NCBI RefSeq assembly: GCF_026262505.1
Contig: NC_067207.1
Span: 26,194,082-26,258,081, forward strand
Reading direction: 5' to 3'
DNA from: Trichomonas vaginalis G3
Lineage: Eukaryota; Parabasalia; Trichomonadida; Trichomonadidae
Length of the DNA stretch: 64,000 bases
Shown here: one piece after another, positions 30,506 through 40,962 of the stretch
How positions within the stretch are numbered: position 1 is the first letter of the stretch
Layout of the letters: the number at the start of each line of letters is the position of its first letter
Program-made: the position numbers and the translations under genes
The notes under the pieces: generated by a model
Told to the model about the DNA's origin: nothing
What the model saw: the letters and a program-made list of their open reading frames with translations, nothing else
The model's database searches: none

Positions 30506-30925
30506 GAAATATATTTTTTATTAAATTCTGTTTCCAATTAAATTAAGTCTAAAAACATCTCTATTTTAGCATATATCTTTTATTACTTTAATAATTGCAA
30601 GATTTCATCGGTTCAAAAGGAATTGTAATTTGACAATTTTACATGTCATTTGTCGGCAAATGACGCATTGAAATTTTTTTCAATTAAAATGTGATGTTTT
30701 TTTAGAATTTTCCATATCGTTTTGGCTGTCATTTGCCAGTAAAAGATATATCATCTGTCATGAATGCATATTTCCTTATTTCTCCTTATTTAGTCCTCAA
30801 TTTCATTGAAATTCCGGAATTTGTTTAAAAAAATAGAGAAATTTATTACATTATGAATGTCACAATTGCCAAAATGGCTTCAGAATTACCAAGTCTGCAT
30901 TCTTAATTATATCATCTTATGTAAT

Positions 30926-31872
30926 TGTTGCATGCTAAGTTCGGTCAACGATAGAAATTGAGTGGAAATTAATCATCGAGGAAGTTCGATTATGTAAAGA
31001 AAAAAAATGTTGTGGGATTTTTAATATTATATATTATTTTATAATAAAATTTTTTGAGTCATTTTAAGAAGCACATATAATTTTTTGAATTTAAAAATTA
31101 AAGTAGTGTCAAACGAATTTATCACTTAATTTAATACTCAGATTTCTTAAAATTAATGAAAAAAAGGTTTTCTAAGAACTTTTGAGAATGGTTTTCAAAT
31201 TCCATTATTGAAAATATATAGGTATTGTATGAAATTCAAACTCTATATTTATTAAAATTCTAAATTTTTAATAAAATAACTTTTCAGAGGAATATGATTT
31301 TGAATGGTTGATTAATAAGTATAAAAATGTCTACGATTTTAAGGAGGGAATTGTTCCTTATGAGGTATACATCATAACTATATACCTCATAAGGAACAAT
31401 TCCCTCTTGATAGCTGGGAAACTTTCTCTGAATAACTTATCATTTGGAGAAAGTTTCCCAGCTATCTATTAGAAACTAAAGGCTGTGAGGCACTAATATA
31501 TAATCAGTGCCTCATAGCCTTTAGTTTCTTATTAAAAACGAGAAAACTTGTTCGAAATGATAAACAATTTCGAACAAGTTTTCTCGTTTTAAGGAGGGAA
31601 TTGTTCCTTATGAGGTATACATCATAACTATATACCTCATAAGGAACAATTCCCTCTTGATATCCTGGATATTTTTGAATATATTTTTTTAATTAAAGTT
31701 CTCAAAAGTATTATCAAAAGTGATTTTTTAAAAATATCTCCAATTAATTAACTAATTAAAAGTATTATATTTTTAAAATTAAATAGTTTTTCAATTTTTT
31801 GAAGGAATTGAGATACTTCCCACGACAATAAAATTGAGAGGTTTACATTATGACTGATCTTAGCATGCAACA
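30926..31872. mobile_element. Non-coding element B with hairpin array
   Basis: Terminal inverted repeats begin TGTTGCATGCTAAG at 30926 and end CTTAGCATGCAACA at 31872. They resemble the right terminus of element A read inward (TGTTGTGCATGAAAATTCGG) down to a shared TTCGGT block. The 947-bp element has no coding sequence and carries array B in its right half. No target duplication is clear. Relative to A, the array is inverted. The stretch 30506-30925 before it holds nothing recognisable. Confidence 0.65.
31344..31656. repeat. Hairpin array B: 250-bp period, four stem-loops
   Basis: Stem-loops lie at 31344-31406 (class III, 26-bp stem), 31409-31466 (class II, 20 bp), 31471-31529 (class I, 24 bp with one wobble) and 31535-31590 (class IV, 24 bp). 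The class III hairpin then repeats exactly at 31594-31656. The period is 250 bp, as in array A, although the stem sequences differ. Read on the minus strand the order is III-IV-I-II-III, the same cyclic order as array A. Confidence 0.93.
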
Positions 31873-31921
31873 TTAGAAATTGAGGTGTTTAATAAATAAT
31901 AATATTTCATGTTAATTATAT

Positions 31922-32220
31922 TTATAAAGAGTCTTGAATTTCGGCATCTGTGGCAAATTCATCATTCATTTCGATTTCAGCTGTTGAAAATAGAGGATTA
32001 TCTGCTGTTGCATTTTCTCCCGTAGTTGTATAGAATACTGTTTCGTTTTCAATCATATCCATGGATTTATCGTCATTTTCTTGATTTCCATTTTTCGCCT
32101 TCTTCTTAATGAGAACAATAATCGCAACAATGACAAGGATCAATAGAATCAAAAATACAAATCCAATACCAAGTCCTAATGCTAACTTCCTCTTTTTGGC
32201 ATCCTTATCCTGTTGATTAT
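31922..32220 (-). pseudogene. Membrane anchor and tail of the interrupted surface protein
   Basis: This is the 3' part of the host gene split by M2. From 32220 downward it encodes a Lys-rich stop-transfer flank (KDAKKRKLALGLG), one membrane segment (FLILLILVIVAIIVLI), a basic KKK stop and a 60-residue acidic tail with NPLF, similar to NPxY/F internalisation motifs. The frame matches that of the ectodomain at 54063-56946 across a single copy of the 5-bp target site. Without the ectodomain this piece lacks a signal peptide. Confidence 0.85.
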
Positions 32221-32900
32221 AGTTAGTATACTAGTCTTGGGTATGGTGGCACTGCGTTCCACCTTACCCAATACTTGTGAATTTGACACTTTACAAAACC
32301 GTTAACGTATATTTTACAACATGAACGCAAAAACTAATTTAACCTTAAATATTTACAAAGCCGCCAACCACTTCACTAACGAACTCACTAATGTAAAAAT
32401 AAACGTTCTCACTATCGTTCTCACTAACGACTTCACTAATGTTCTCATAAATTTTCCTCAATATCTTCATCATCAGTGTTAACCCTATTGTAGTCATACT
32501 TGAAGCCATAAACTTTCTCTAACTTCTTAACGTACAATTTACATAACTTACCTTCGTCATCGTATGGTTTAATGATATAACTATTTCTATCTTTATACAC
32601 AGTCAATGAAAAGTCAACTGGTCTCGGATGTATTTGAAAGAACATGTTATGCTCAGGAAGGAAGAATAAATGTTTAAATGTATGTTTGTTATATGTTTTG
32701 ATTTGTATGAGTTGCTTTTGTTCTGTCATTACATCCAAATAAAATAAAAATAAAATAAAAAATAAACTTAAAAATTAATGATATCACCACCCTCACACGT
32801 ATGAAAACATAGCACAAAAATAATGTTTATGTTAGAATGTTAGATCTAACACGTTTTCTAACCTCATTTCTAACCTGTTGAATTCATTGCTTTATAACTC
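32221..32900 (+). repeat. M2 left terminal inverted repeat
   Basis: About 680 bp, starting AGTTAGTATACTAGTCTTGG. It holds a degenerate run of CACTAACG-type 12-mers (32370-32450), the 97-codon gene, and a palindromic GTTAGATCTAAC near the inner end. The target duplication ATTAT precedes it. Confidence 0.95.
32445..32738 (-). CDS. 97-aa protein encoded in the terminal inverted repeat (left copy)
   Basis: An intact small protein encoded wholly within the terminal repeat and so present twice, pointing inward-out at each end; the right copy is 53537-53830 and its protein is identical. It has aromatic, strand-rich sequence (FKHLFFLPEHNMFFQIHP, then VDFSLTVYKDRNSYIIKPYD), two helices and an acidic end (DDEDIEENL). 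No family is recognised. Position at the very ends of a protein-primed-type replicon would suit an end-binding or transposition accessory role, which is inference. Confidence 0.65.
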   Translation of the reverse strand: MDVMTEQKQLIQIKTYNKHTFKHLFFLPEHNMFFQIHPRPVDFSLTVYKDRNSYIIKPYDDEGKLCKLYVKKLEKVYGFKYDYNRVNTDDEDIEENL

Positions 32901-33143
32901 ACTGTCGTCTGCTTTCTCCAACTCTTCTAACTTCTTCTTAAGTTCAGCAATGTTGTCCTCATGAAGTTTAATCTTTCTCAAAATACCTTCTCTATCTAAT
33001 GGTTGCTTTATCTTTCTAAACTGAACTCTACCATCCTTCATAGTATGAATGTAAAAACCTTCTGGAATAGTTCCTGATTTAATGTATTCTACCAAAAACT
33101 TTTGTTTCATTGCTTCAGTGACTTTAGTCGTCATTTCAATCAA
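32892..33143 (-). CDS. 83-aa coiled-coil protein (M2)
   Basis: This frame looks whole. A short N-terminal domain contains GFYIHTMKDGRVQFRKIKQP, followed by a coiled coil (LHEDNIAELKKKLEELEKA). The same small domain (PFYYVSQSKDGKIYVRKRKV) occurs in the neighbour gene at 35272-35700, so the two are paralogous in part. The last codons fall inside the inner edge of the left terminal repeat. Confidence 0.55.
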   Translation of the reverse strand: MIEMTTKVTEAMKQKFLVEYIKSGTIPEGFYIHTMKDGRVQFRKIKQPLDREGILRKIKLHEDNIAELKKKLEELEKADDSEL

Positions 33144-33182
33144 ATAAAAATTTTAATATTAAATAAAAATAACGTTATTTTT

Positions 33183-33641
33183 TCAGTAAGGAAACGCAGG
33201 AGTTTTACGATTTATTTGAGGAGTAGGTTCTGGTTTAAATGTTGGAGTCGGTTTAGGAGTTGACTTTTGAACAGGAGTTTGTACTTCCATAGGTTCAGGA
33301 GTTATTGAAGGTTTTGCTTGTGAAGGCGTTGGTTTTGGCGAAGGTGTTGGAGTTTGTTTAACTTCAGCTATTTCAGTATTATTTATAACATTTGCTTTAT
33401 TTCTTTTCAACATCATTACTGCTCCTGCTGTAGCTAGCAAACCTAGTGGGAGACCATATTTTATATAAGGACTTGACCAAATGCTATTTTTGACAGGAGC
33501 TGGTGGAACACCTAACCTTGGTGAGACTGCTCTTTGCCATTGTGCAGCTCGTAAGAAATATTCAATAGGTGCTCCATAATCGTTTGGTAAAGTTTGTTTC
33601 ATAGATGGTGAAGGTTCGCGAGAGCTTGATGAAGAACTCAT
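33183..33641 (-). CDS. 152-aa single-pass membrane protein with Pro-rich tail (M2)
   Basis: The frame looks whole: Ser-rich start, about 55 residues of soluble sequence, one hydrophobic segment (YGLPLGLLATAGAVMML) followed by basic residues, then a Pro/Thr/Lys-rich repetitive tail (TPTPSPKPTPSQAKP). It lies directly downstream of the capsid gene in the same direction. A virion membrane or vertex protein is plausible given the position; no family is recognised. Confidence 0.55.
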   Translation of the reverse strand: MSSSSSSREPSPSMKQTLPNDYGAPIEYFLRAAQWQRAVSPRLGVPPAPVKNSIWSSPYIKYGLPLGLLATAGAVMMLKRNKANVINNTEIAEVKQTPTPSPKPTPSQAKPSITPEPMEVQTPVQKSTPKPTPTFKPEPTPQINRKTPAFPY

Positions 33642-33671
33642 TTATAAGCTTTAAAAATAAATGTTCATCCT

Positions 33672-35244
33672 TTATTCCTCACTGTCGTCCGTGGCTAAGT
33701 TATAGTCATCTAATCTTATTATGGGGATGCCATTAGCACGCACCTGAATGGCAAAGCAACAATCCCTCATAAATCCAATAAGTGGCTTTGGTACGTTTTC
33801 AGTTGCTAGTTCAATAGGTCCTTTAACAGACAATTTGTATGTTATTGGAGCAGTAGATGTTTGACCTTGTTGGAAGCAAAAGTCCACTTCTGTTGGAAAA
33901 CCACATAAGAAATGTGTGTTGTCATAGCTATCCCATTTATGTTCCACACTACCATCATCCACCAATGACCTCATAACATCTTCATTAAATCCTATCATAT
34001 CATTGTTTGTATTGCAGGCGTTCGCAACCATTTCATAAAATACAGGTCCATATGATTTTTCAGGTTCTGCAGGCATATTTCCATAAGCTCCCATGGAAAG
34101 CTGAAGATATTTAAACTTAGGGTTCTCAAAATTAACATAATAGTTGTCTTTCTTTCTAAATAGTGCCCAAATACTTTTAACATTAATAGGCGTATAAGCT
34201 GCTGTAAATGTTGCACTTGAACTATCTGTATTCTTTGAGAATGAACCGTCCATAGGAATCCAATCCATAACTTTAACAGGAAAACATAAAGCCTCGTTTG
34301 TATAATGTTCTACAAGTTCTGTATAAATGTTAGGGTCTAAAGAGAATGACTTTGGATGAATGAAACATTCATTAAAATCCATCTTTGTTCGAAATAGTTG
34401 CTGGTTTACAGTTGTAATAGTAACTGTTCCACTAGCTTCTACTGCCTTCGTTATCATAGTGAATGGTTCATTCCATGGAACAAATTTATTTGTCGGTGGA
34501 TTTGAATCTGAAGCAAATGCAACTTTAAGAGTTGGATTGAAAGCAATGATATCATTTACAGATATAGATGTGCATTGTAAGGCGTCGCTACTGAACTTTA
34601 CTTTAAGCTGAATGTTACCAGCAAATGCAGGAATAAATCTTATAGCTTCTAATGGAAGGAATCTTCTAACAGGAATTCTTAAACGAAGCTTAAAATCAAA
34701 TGATTTTCCTGCTGTAATTGGACCACTAACAATTTGTCCTGTTCTGCATGTCCCGAATGACTCCATACATCTTCATGTCGAGTCTTTGAGAAAACATCTA
34801 CTTTCTTTATTTGTTCGGTAGTTTGTGAGTTTGAAGTTATATATGCTTCTTCTCTTGCGTTGTCTTGAGAATATACGATACGACCATTTGCAAGGATTTG
34901 ATATCCAGCAACTGCATAGAAAGCGTCATCGAAACCAATCCAAAATCCTGGTGGGTTTGTTTATTGGAACCTGAACCAATTTCTTTATCTGCAATAAATT
35001 GACCTTCCATTTTATACGTAATGAATGTATTGTAAAGGTCCAACATATTTTCACCAGGAGGTGAGAGATTGAATGTTACCCATGTGTTATCTTTAGCAGT
35101 TCCAGGTTGTGATGGAATCTTTGCGTCAGAATATTTTCTATTAGTGTCACCAATTTGAACTGCATTGTCTATGATATCGAAATATGAGCGAATCTGATGA
35201 ATATGCTCTGCTGGAGTAAATTCGTTTAACTGTTCGTTCTGCAT
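33672..35244 (-). CDS. Major capsid protein, double jelly-roll type (M2, broken)
   Basis: The region codes for about 520 residues, the usual size of Polinton major capsid proteins. The N-terminal side starts MQNEQLNEFTPAEHIHQIRS and includes WVTFNLSPPGENMLDLYNTF, typical of the first jelly roll entry. The central block DFKLRLRIPVRRF then IRFIPAFAGNIQLKVKF matches the M1 capsid region at 5030-6650. The C-terminal side is beta-rich with a long final domain. The start is preceded by the element-type signal TTTTTATCCGAAG. The gene is broken. Assignment rests on the paired homology and gene context, not on a search. Confidence 0.7.
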
Positions 35245-35271
35245 GTATTTACTTCGGATAAAAATATCTAT

Positions 35272-35700
35272 TTACTTCATTATTCTCACTCTTCTTCTTG
35301 GCATTCGTGGTGGAAGTTGTTTCTTGACATTTTCAATGAACTGTACATTCTCTTTTGTCTCAACTTCTTTCACTGGTGGGTCAGGATTCTTTGACTCGGT
35401 TTGTTTTTCAATGAAATTCACGAACTTTGCAATAAGCTCTTGGTTCGTTATTGAAAGAACATCTGGCTTCTTTTCTTCTTGTTCTATTGACTTTTCAGTT
35501 TGAATAGAAGGTTTTATATGGGCTTCACCCTCGGTGCTATGCACCTTAATGTTGTCACTCTCTGCATTCGCTAATGGAACCTTTCTTTTTCTTACGTATA
35601 TTTTACCATCTTTACTCTGACTTACATAATAGAAAGGATGTTGTATTCCTCTTGCGTCATTTAATATAATAGACTCTCGCTCTGATTTTGACAAGCTCAT
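35272..35700 (-). CDS. 142-aa charged protein with KDG-type domain (M2)
   Basis: The frame looks whole. After MSLSKSERESIILNDARG it carries PFYYVSQSKDGKIYVRKRKV, which parallels the 83-residue protein at 32892-33143, then a long acidic, Lys/Glu-rich linker and a basic C-terminus (LPPRMPRRRVRIMK). The basic end could bind DNA. It lies immediately upstream of the capsid gene, separated by 27 bases. Confidence 0.5.
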   Translation of the reverse strand: MSLSKSERESIILNDARGIQHPFYYVSQSKDGKIYVRKRKVPLANAESDNIKVHSTEGEAHIKPSIQTEKSIEQEEKKPDVLSITNQELIAKFVNFIEKQTESKNPDPPVKEVETKENVQFIENVKKQLPPRMPRRRVRIMK

Positions 35701-35745
35701 TTTACATCGGTTAAAGTTTTAATTTTGTTTTTTATCTGCAGTCAA

Positions 35746-35998
35746 ATGACTCAGACAAGTCCTACGGACAAGACCCAGGGGGTCATAGATGTTGAAGCAT
35801 TGAAGAAAGATTCGTGAGCAAATTTTATCCGAACTGAAGGAACAAAAACAAGAACAAAAGCCAGAGAGACCAAAGAGAAAACTTAGTGAAAAACAACTTG
35901 CTGCATTAGCTGCTGGAAGACAGAAGAACCCACGTTTGCTGGCGAAAAAAGCTAGAGAAGAAGCAAAAGCTAAAGAAGCTGAAGCAAAGAAAGAGTAA
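35746..35998 (+). CDS. Small Lys/Ala-rich coiled protein (M2, broken)
   Basis: Divergent from the gene at 35272-35700. It starts MTQTSPTDKTQGVIDVEAL and ends in a Lys/Glu/Ala-rich helix (ARQKNPRLL-like basic stretch, then EEAKAKEAEAKKE). The composition is that of a DNA-binding core-type peptide. It is broken. The next gene starts 24 bases later. Confidence 0.35.
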
Positions 35999-36022
35999 AT
36001 GGTTTATTTTTATCCGAATTAA

Positions 36023-36878
36023 ATGTATAGACAAATACCTTTAACTGTTGTGTTCAGTAGTGAAAACCCTGACGTCAAAATAAAGGGGAACAGAGTAACG
36101 TTTAAGTTTCCAACAGACTGGATTGTGAACATAAATGAAGAGAAGTACATTGGCATAACATCTATGTATATAACACGTGCTTTCAGAAAGGTTGACTTTA
36201 TACTTCAAGTCGAGATAGAAAATGACGAACAGTCTTTAAGCGCCCAAAACATCACATATACAAATACTTTAAAGACGATACAACATTGCAACAATGTATG
36301 ATTTCATTTAATGAGATGTTCGAGAAAAGTTCAACATTGAAGTACAAACTTTACAGCCTTTACGTGAGTTTCTTGCACAACTGAAAGAAGAAGGTAGTCA
36401 GCCACAACTTATAGACTTTCATTATGAATTTAATGAAAATGAAGATGGAACTCATGACTGTCAATTCATTGTATTCTCACCATTCAATGAAGTCGCTAAA
36501 GAGAAAAAAAATCCATTACGTATAAGATTTCAAATCTCCGAACCAAGTGATGATTTTAAGAATGTTTTCAATTATGATGCAATGCTTCCGAGGAAAAATG
36601 AATTTTCAAAGATTGTAACACCTGGCATTTGGGATAGAAAGCAAGCTATATTATATTCAAACTTAAGTAAAGGAGTTGAAAATGAGTTCATTGGTCATAC
36701 AAGAACTTCACCACTGTCAAATCCTAAATACTATAAATTAACTGGCTTCAATCGTGAGTTTTGGATAGACATGTTCTCCACTCATGACCATAAATGTCCA
36801 GTGTTCTTGCCTCCAGATGGGAAGGACTGTCTCTACATTGAAGCACAACTCTTAAACTCTACCATCGCAGTATTGTAA
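36023..36878 (+). CDS. Penton-like structural protein, FP-W motif family (M2, broken)
   Basis: The start at 36023 follows TTTTTATCCGAATTAA. Early on is VTFKFPTDWIV then KYIGITSMYI. The same spacing of an aromatic-Pro-x-x-Trp motif followed by an Ile-Gly-Ile strand appears at 51792-52674 and 57783-58247. The C-terminal part is beta-rich (YIEAQLLNSTIAVL). These look like a family of single jelly-roll minor capsid or vertex proteins. The gene is broken. Fibre attachment is another possible role. Confidence 0.5.
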
Positions 36879-36989
36879 AATCTACGCTAGCTTTATTTTT
36901 ATCACGAATGACCTCATTCATGACCTCATTCATGACCTCATTGCTGACAAAAATAAATGACCTCAGAACTTCAACTTACGAATAAAGCT

Positions 36990-39946
36990 TGTTTTAGTCG
37001 TTATTGAAAAGTTGAACTTTTCAGCAAAGCAAGGTTGACATGACTTACATAAGTCGAATGCAATCTCTTGACATCATGAAGTGCTTTGTAAAGTTTCATT
37101 AAACTGAACTCAGAGTCTTTGTCATATGTTCCAACAGGTATGTGAATGTTCTTATCTTCATTGTAATAGCATTGTATAGCTTCAGGAAACATTTCATTAG
37201 CGGTTAAAGCAATAACATCTTGCTTCACGCCTTTCATTCTGCAGTGAAATGCAACTTCATTTAAATCGTTAGTGAGTAAGTCTATGTAGGTCTTCTTTCC
37301 ACAGAAAATACTTTTATAAGCTAAACTTTGTTTTCCAGGTGTTATTTCTGCAAAGTCGCTATGAATTGACCAAGGTTTCTTTCCTATAAGTTCGCGACCA
37401 TATCTCTTCTTAAACTCTGCTGCAAGCTTTGGGATGTCTTCATTATATAAGTGCATACTGTCGGTATCCTGGTAAAAGATTTGAAGTCCATGTCCTCTGC
37501 AGTACAGAATACTTCATTCATAATACGTTTTGACATAGACAGAATATTAACACCAAGTGGACAGAAGTTAAGTGTCTGCAAATGCTTTTCGTTAGCTTGA
37601 AAATAGTTTTATCTGAACCATCCAAACCTTCGAACTTCACTATATGGTTGTAATTTCTTATAGCATATCTTATAGCATCTTTGTCATCTACTATGGTTAT
37701 TTTTGACTCAATAGGAGATAGAATATTTTGCCATAAATGCTGTTCAGAATGAGTTTTATAATTTCTTGTAAGGGGTTTTCTTCTTTCTTATACTTTAACC
37801 TTAACTCAAACAACTTCTTTACTTCATCTCTTATTCTCATATCTCTGTTTCCATCGTAATAGTATCCTTGCAACACTTCACATTTGACACCTTGATATTT
37901 TATGAGGTCTTGTAATGTTATATGGTCAACATACATGAGACAGCAAGTGTTTGAACTTCTTGGAACGTTAAGTTCTGGATTTAGTTCAGGGTCGCAAACT
38001 ATTAAATGAAAGTGTCTGGGTATACCAATCTCTGTTATTTAATGAGAACAAAGAAGCCAGACATAAACTTTTCACCAATGGGTTTCCTTTGTGGTCGTCA
38101 TCGAATAAATGTCTCATGAGATACTCTGTGCTTAACATTTCTTCCTTCAATACTTTTGGAATACCTTCTAAAGTATAAAGTCTTGCTATAGCTGAAGGAT
38201 ATAATGAAACAGTGTCGAAGTCAGCAATGAGTTTCTTTTTGCTCTTTTGTTTCATGTTATCTGACAACATACATCTTCCACCTTGAATGCATCTCGAAAT
38301 AAATTCTCTTGGTTTATTTGAGAGGTCATAAAGATTTCCATTCGGGAAGTATACTCTGTTCTCAAACAATTTGTTAGCAATAGAACAAATACTAACGTAG
38401 TCATAAACGTTTAAATCAAACTCTTTCAATAAGTCATTGCGGAACTTTACAAAACCTTCTCTTAAAATTCTTACATCTTGTTTGCAGTAAAACGTGCTAT
38501 ATTTTTCTAAGTCGAAGTGGTTTTCATCTATTCTGCAACCTTTGATGGAATCTATGTTCTTCATAAATGTATCTGCATCATGGATAAACTTACATGCTTC
38601 AGAAATGACACCAGTTCTGTTGTCATTTGCTAACAAAACACTGCTGTAGTAGTTATATGGAAATACTTCTTTCGGTCCTGTTTGTAAGTTAAACATAGCA
38701 GGAAATAGTTTAAGCTTCTTATTTATAACACTGTAAGAGTCTTTTATAATAATTGCCCGTCCTTTATATAAACCAGTTATTTGCATTGTTCGTGAACCTT
38801 TAATGATGGGAGTTCCTTTCACTTCTGTCATGTGTCTTAAGATGAAGTTTATGTCATAACTGAGGTTATGGAAATATATTAAACTCTTGTCAGGAAGTCT
38901 TTCCAAAAATTCTGTTGCACAGTTTTGACCCCAAATACTTTCACTAACTGAACCATCTTCACTGTCATAACAGATGTTAAAAGCTTTATGAAAGCCATCC
39001 GTACTACACTCAAAGTCAGCAAAGAAAACGTGCTCAGGTATGAATTTACATTTAGCTTTATTTACTTCTTTTGACTCTGCTTTCTTCTTCAGTTGTACAC
39101 AATACTTTGGAGCATATGTCAAATCTTTAAATGGTGCAAGGTTCTGTTTATATAAGTCAGTAGTATATGTGAAAAGTTCTCCATAAGAAATAGGTTCGAA
39201 ATATTTGCACTCCCACAATGTTTTCATAACATCCCATAACGGTGTTGTTCTATCATAACGAACTACATATTTATCTTCTCTCTTTGTATAAATCTTCATC
39301 TGTTTCTCAATGTTCATTCCACCACAAGCTTTGAGAATTTCTTTATAGTTTCGAATGAAATATGTTGTCATTGGAAGTCTTTCATTTAGCATGTAGTGGT
39401 CTTCAACAAGAAGTAAGTCAATAGTTCTAACAGTTTCGCATTCTTTTGGTATATATCTCTTTATTTCATTATGTCTTGAGTCATTGAAATAACCAATGGT
39501 AACATTGAATGCTATACCAGTTGCGTCAGAAATTTCTTGTACTTTACTTTGAGGAAAGTCTCTAACACGAATGACTTCTCTCATGTGGTCAATAGTTTCT
39601 TCATTTACTCCAGCCTGAATGCAAGCATAAACGAAACAATTGTCCTCTGTCATAAGTGTTGCAGTTCTTTTGTTCAGTTCATTGAAGATTTGGTAGCGTT
39701 CAAGATTTATAGGTAATGTGCAAAGATACTTCCAGAACTGACCGCTTCTCTTCTTATAAAACTTCTTTTCACCATTTCTTTCCAAAAGCTTTCTATAAGT
39801 GCTGTTTCCCTGTTTGCTTAAGAGCTTCCAAAATGGCTTTCTGGTCATTTGTCAGTGTGCTTTCATCTCTATATGGTCTCTTTTTTGGTTTGCCTTTCTT
39901 TACATCTGACATCGTTAAGCCTTCATATTCTGTTAAATCATACATC
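36990..39946 (-). CDS. Protein-primed family B DNA polymerase (M2, broken)
   Basis: Replicative polymerase of Mavericks. In order the minus strand shows the 3'-5' exonuclease motifs (FADFECST; FHNLSYDINF; YCKQDVRIL), polymerase motif A (DFDTVSLYPSA), motif B (LILNSIYGKIF) and motif C (YQDTDSMHLY, near 37470), so all catalytic blocks of the protein-primed subfamily are represented. The N-terminus near 39946 begins MYDLTEYEGLTMSDVKKGKP. The gene of nearly 3 kb has the usual length for Maverick polymerases. It is broken, with several breaks mainly toward the 3' half. Confidence 0.92.
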
Positions 39947-39947
39947 T

Positions 39948-40872
39948 TTATTTCGTAAGATTCTTTATGTTTGTCAAGAAGAAGTCATAGTGCATTTCAA
40001 CAATACCTGCAGCATTTGCTTCTATCTCTGATATAAAGTTCTCCTTCAAGAGCTGATGTAGTAATGTTCCAATATTATTGAGGTTTAACGTAGAACATTC
40101 ATACTTTCCACCAAGTTTATAACATACCATCCATCTCTGTTGGGAGTTTATTTTAATTTTCTCTAAGAGTCTCATGAAAACCTTACCAAATGTTTGTGTA
40201 AGTAGTCTCTGTTTGGTTCATCTAAAGCTTCGATGTTAAAGTCAATGAGTCTATTGCCTGACTTCACATTCCTCTTCCTATTTTCTTCATCTTTCTTTAA
40301 CCATCTCTCACCTTCTTTTGGTTTGTCGTCAATGGAACGAATGACATTATTAGCTTTGCGAACTTGTTCTATAGCACTTTTAAACATCTCTCTTCTCTGT
40401 TGTTTCAGTGTGTCATCTCTCTTTCGTTTTCACCAACGTTTGCATTTGTTATGTCAAACATTTCTCTTCTTACTTCATGTGGTACAGCTCTTCTTGTTTC
40501 ACCAACGTTTGCATTTGTTATGTCAAACATCTCTTGACGAACGTCATGTGAAAGAGCTTTACGAGTATGACCAACGTTTGCATTTGTTATGTCAAACATT
40601 TCTCTTCTTACTTCATGAGGTATTGAACGTCTATGATATAAGTCAATAGCAACGTCATTTAAAGGAAATGCTCTTGCATGGACTTCGTCCTCGCCGCGTT
40701 GCGGCTTTATGAACTCATGAATTCTATCATAAGTTATTTCACCATTATAGTCATTGAGGATGTCAGCGAGTGCCTTTTTGTTTGTTGTGTAATGCTTTGC
40801 AACATCTATATTAGCTTCTGTAAGAAGTTGTTTTATTTCCGAGTGTTCTAACTTAGACAACTTCCGATACAT
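39948..40872 (-). CDS. Gene upstream of polymerase with 22-residue repeats (M2, broken)
   Basis: The frame starting at 40872 (MYRKLSKLEHSEIKQLLTEA) carries a helical domain, then three tandem copies of a 22-residue unit containing EVRREMFDITNANVG, followed by Lys/Arg-rich helices and a short domain ending right at the polymerase start. Protein-primed polymerases need a terminal protein, often encoded just upstream or fused, so this is a positional candidate, without direct evidence. A GC mini-hairpin (GCCGC GTT GCGGC, 40693-40705) lies inside the coding part. The gene is broken. Confidence 0.4.
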
Positions 40873-40962
40873 CTTTAGTAGGAAATAAAAAAATATTTTT
40901 TGAAAAAATTAGATTAGATTTTTTTAAGTTATTTTTCAAAATAATTTAATATTTTTATTTTA

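Noticed and set aside
30926-31872. 8-bp target duplication for element B
   Set aside because: The bases on either side of the TGTTGCATG ends do not match over any convincing length.
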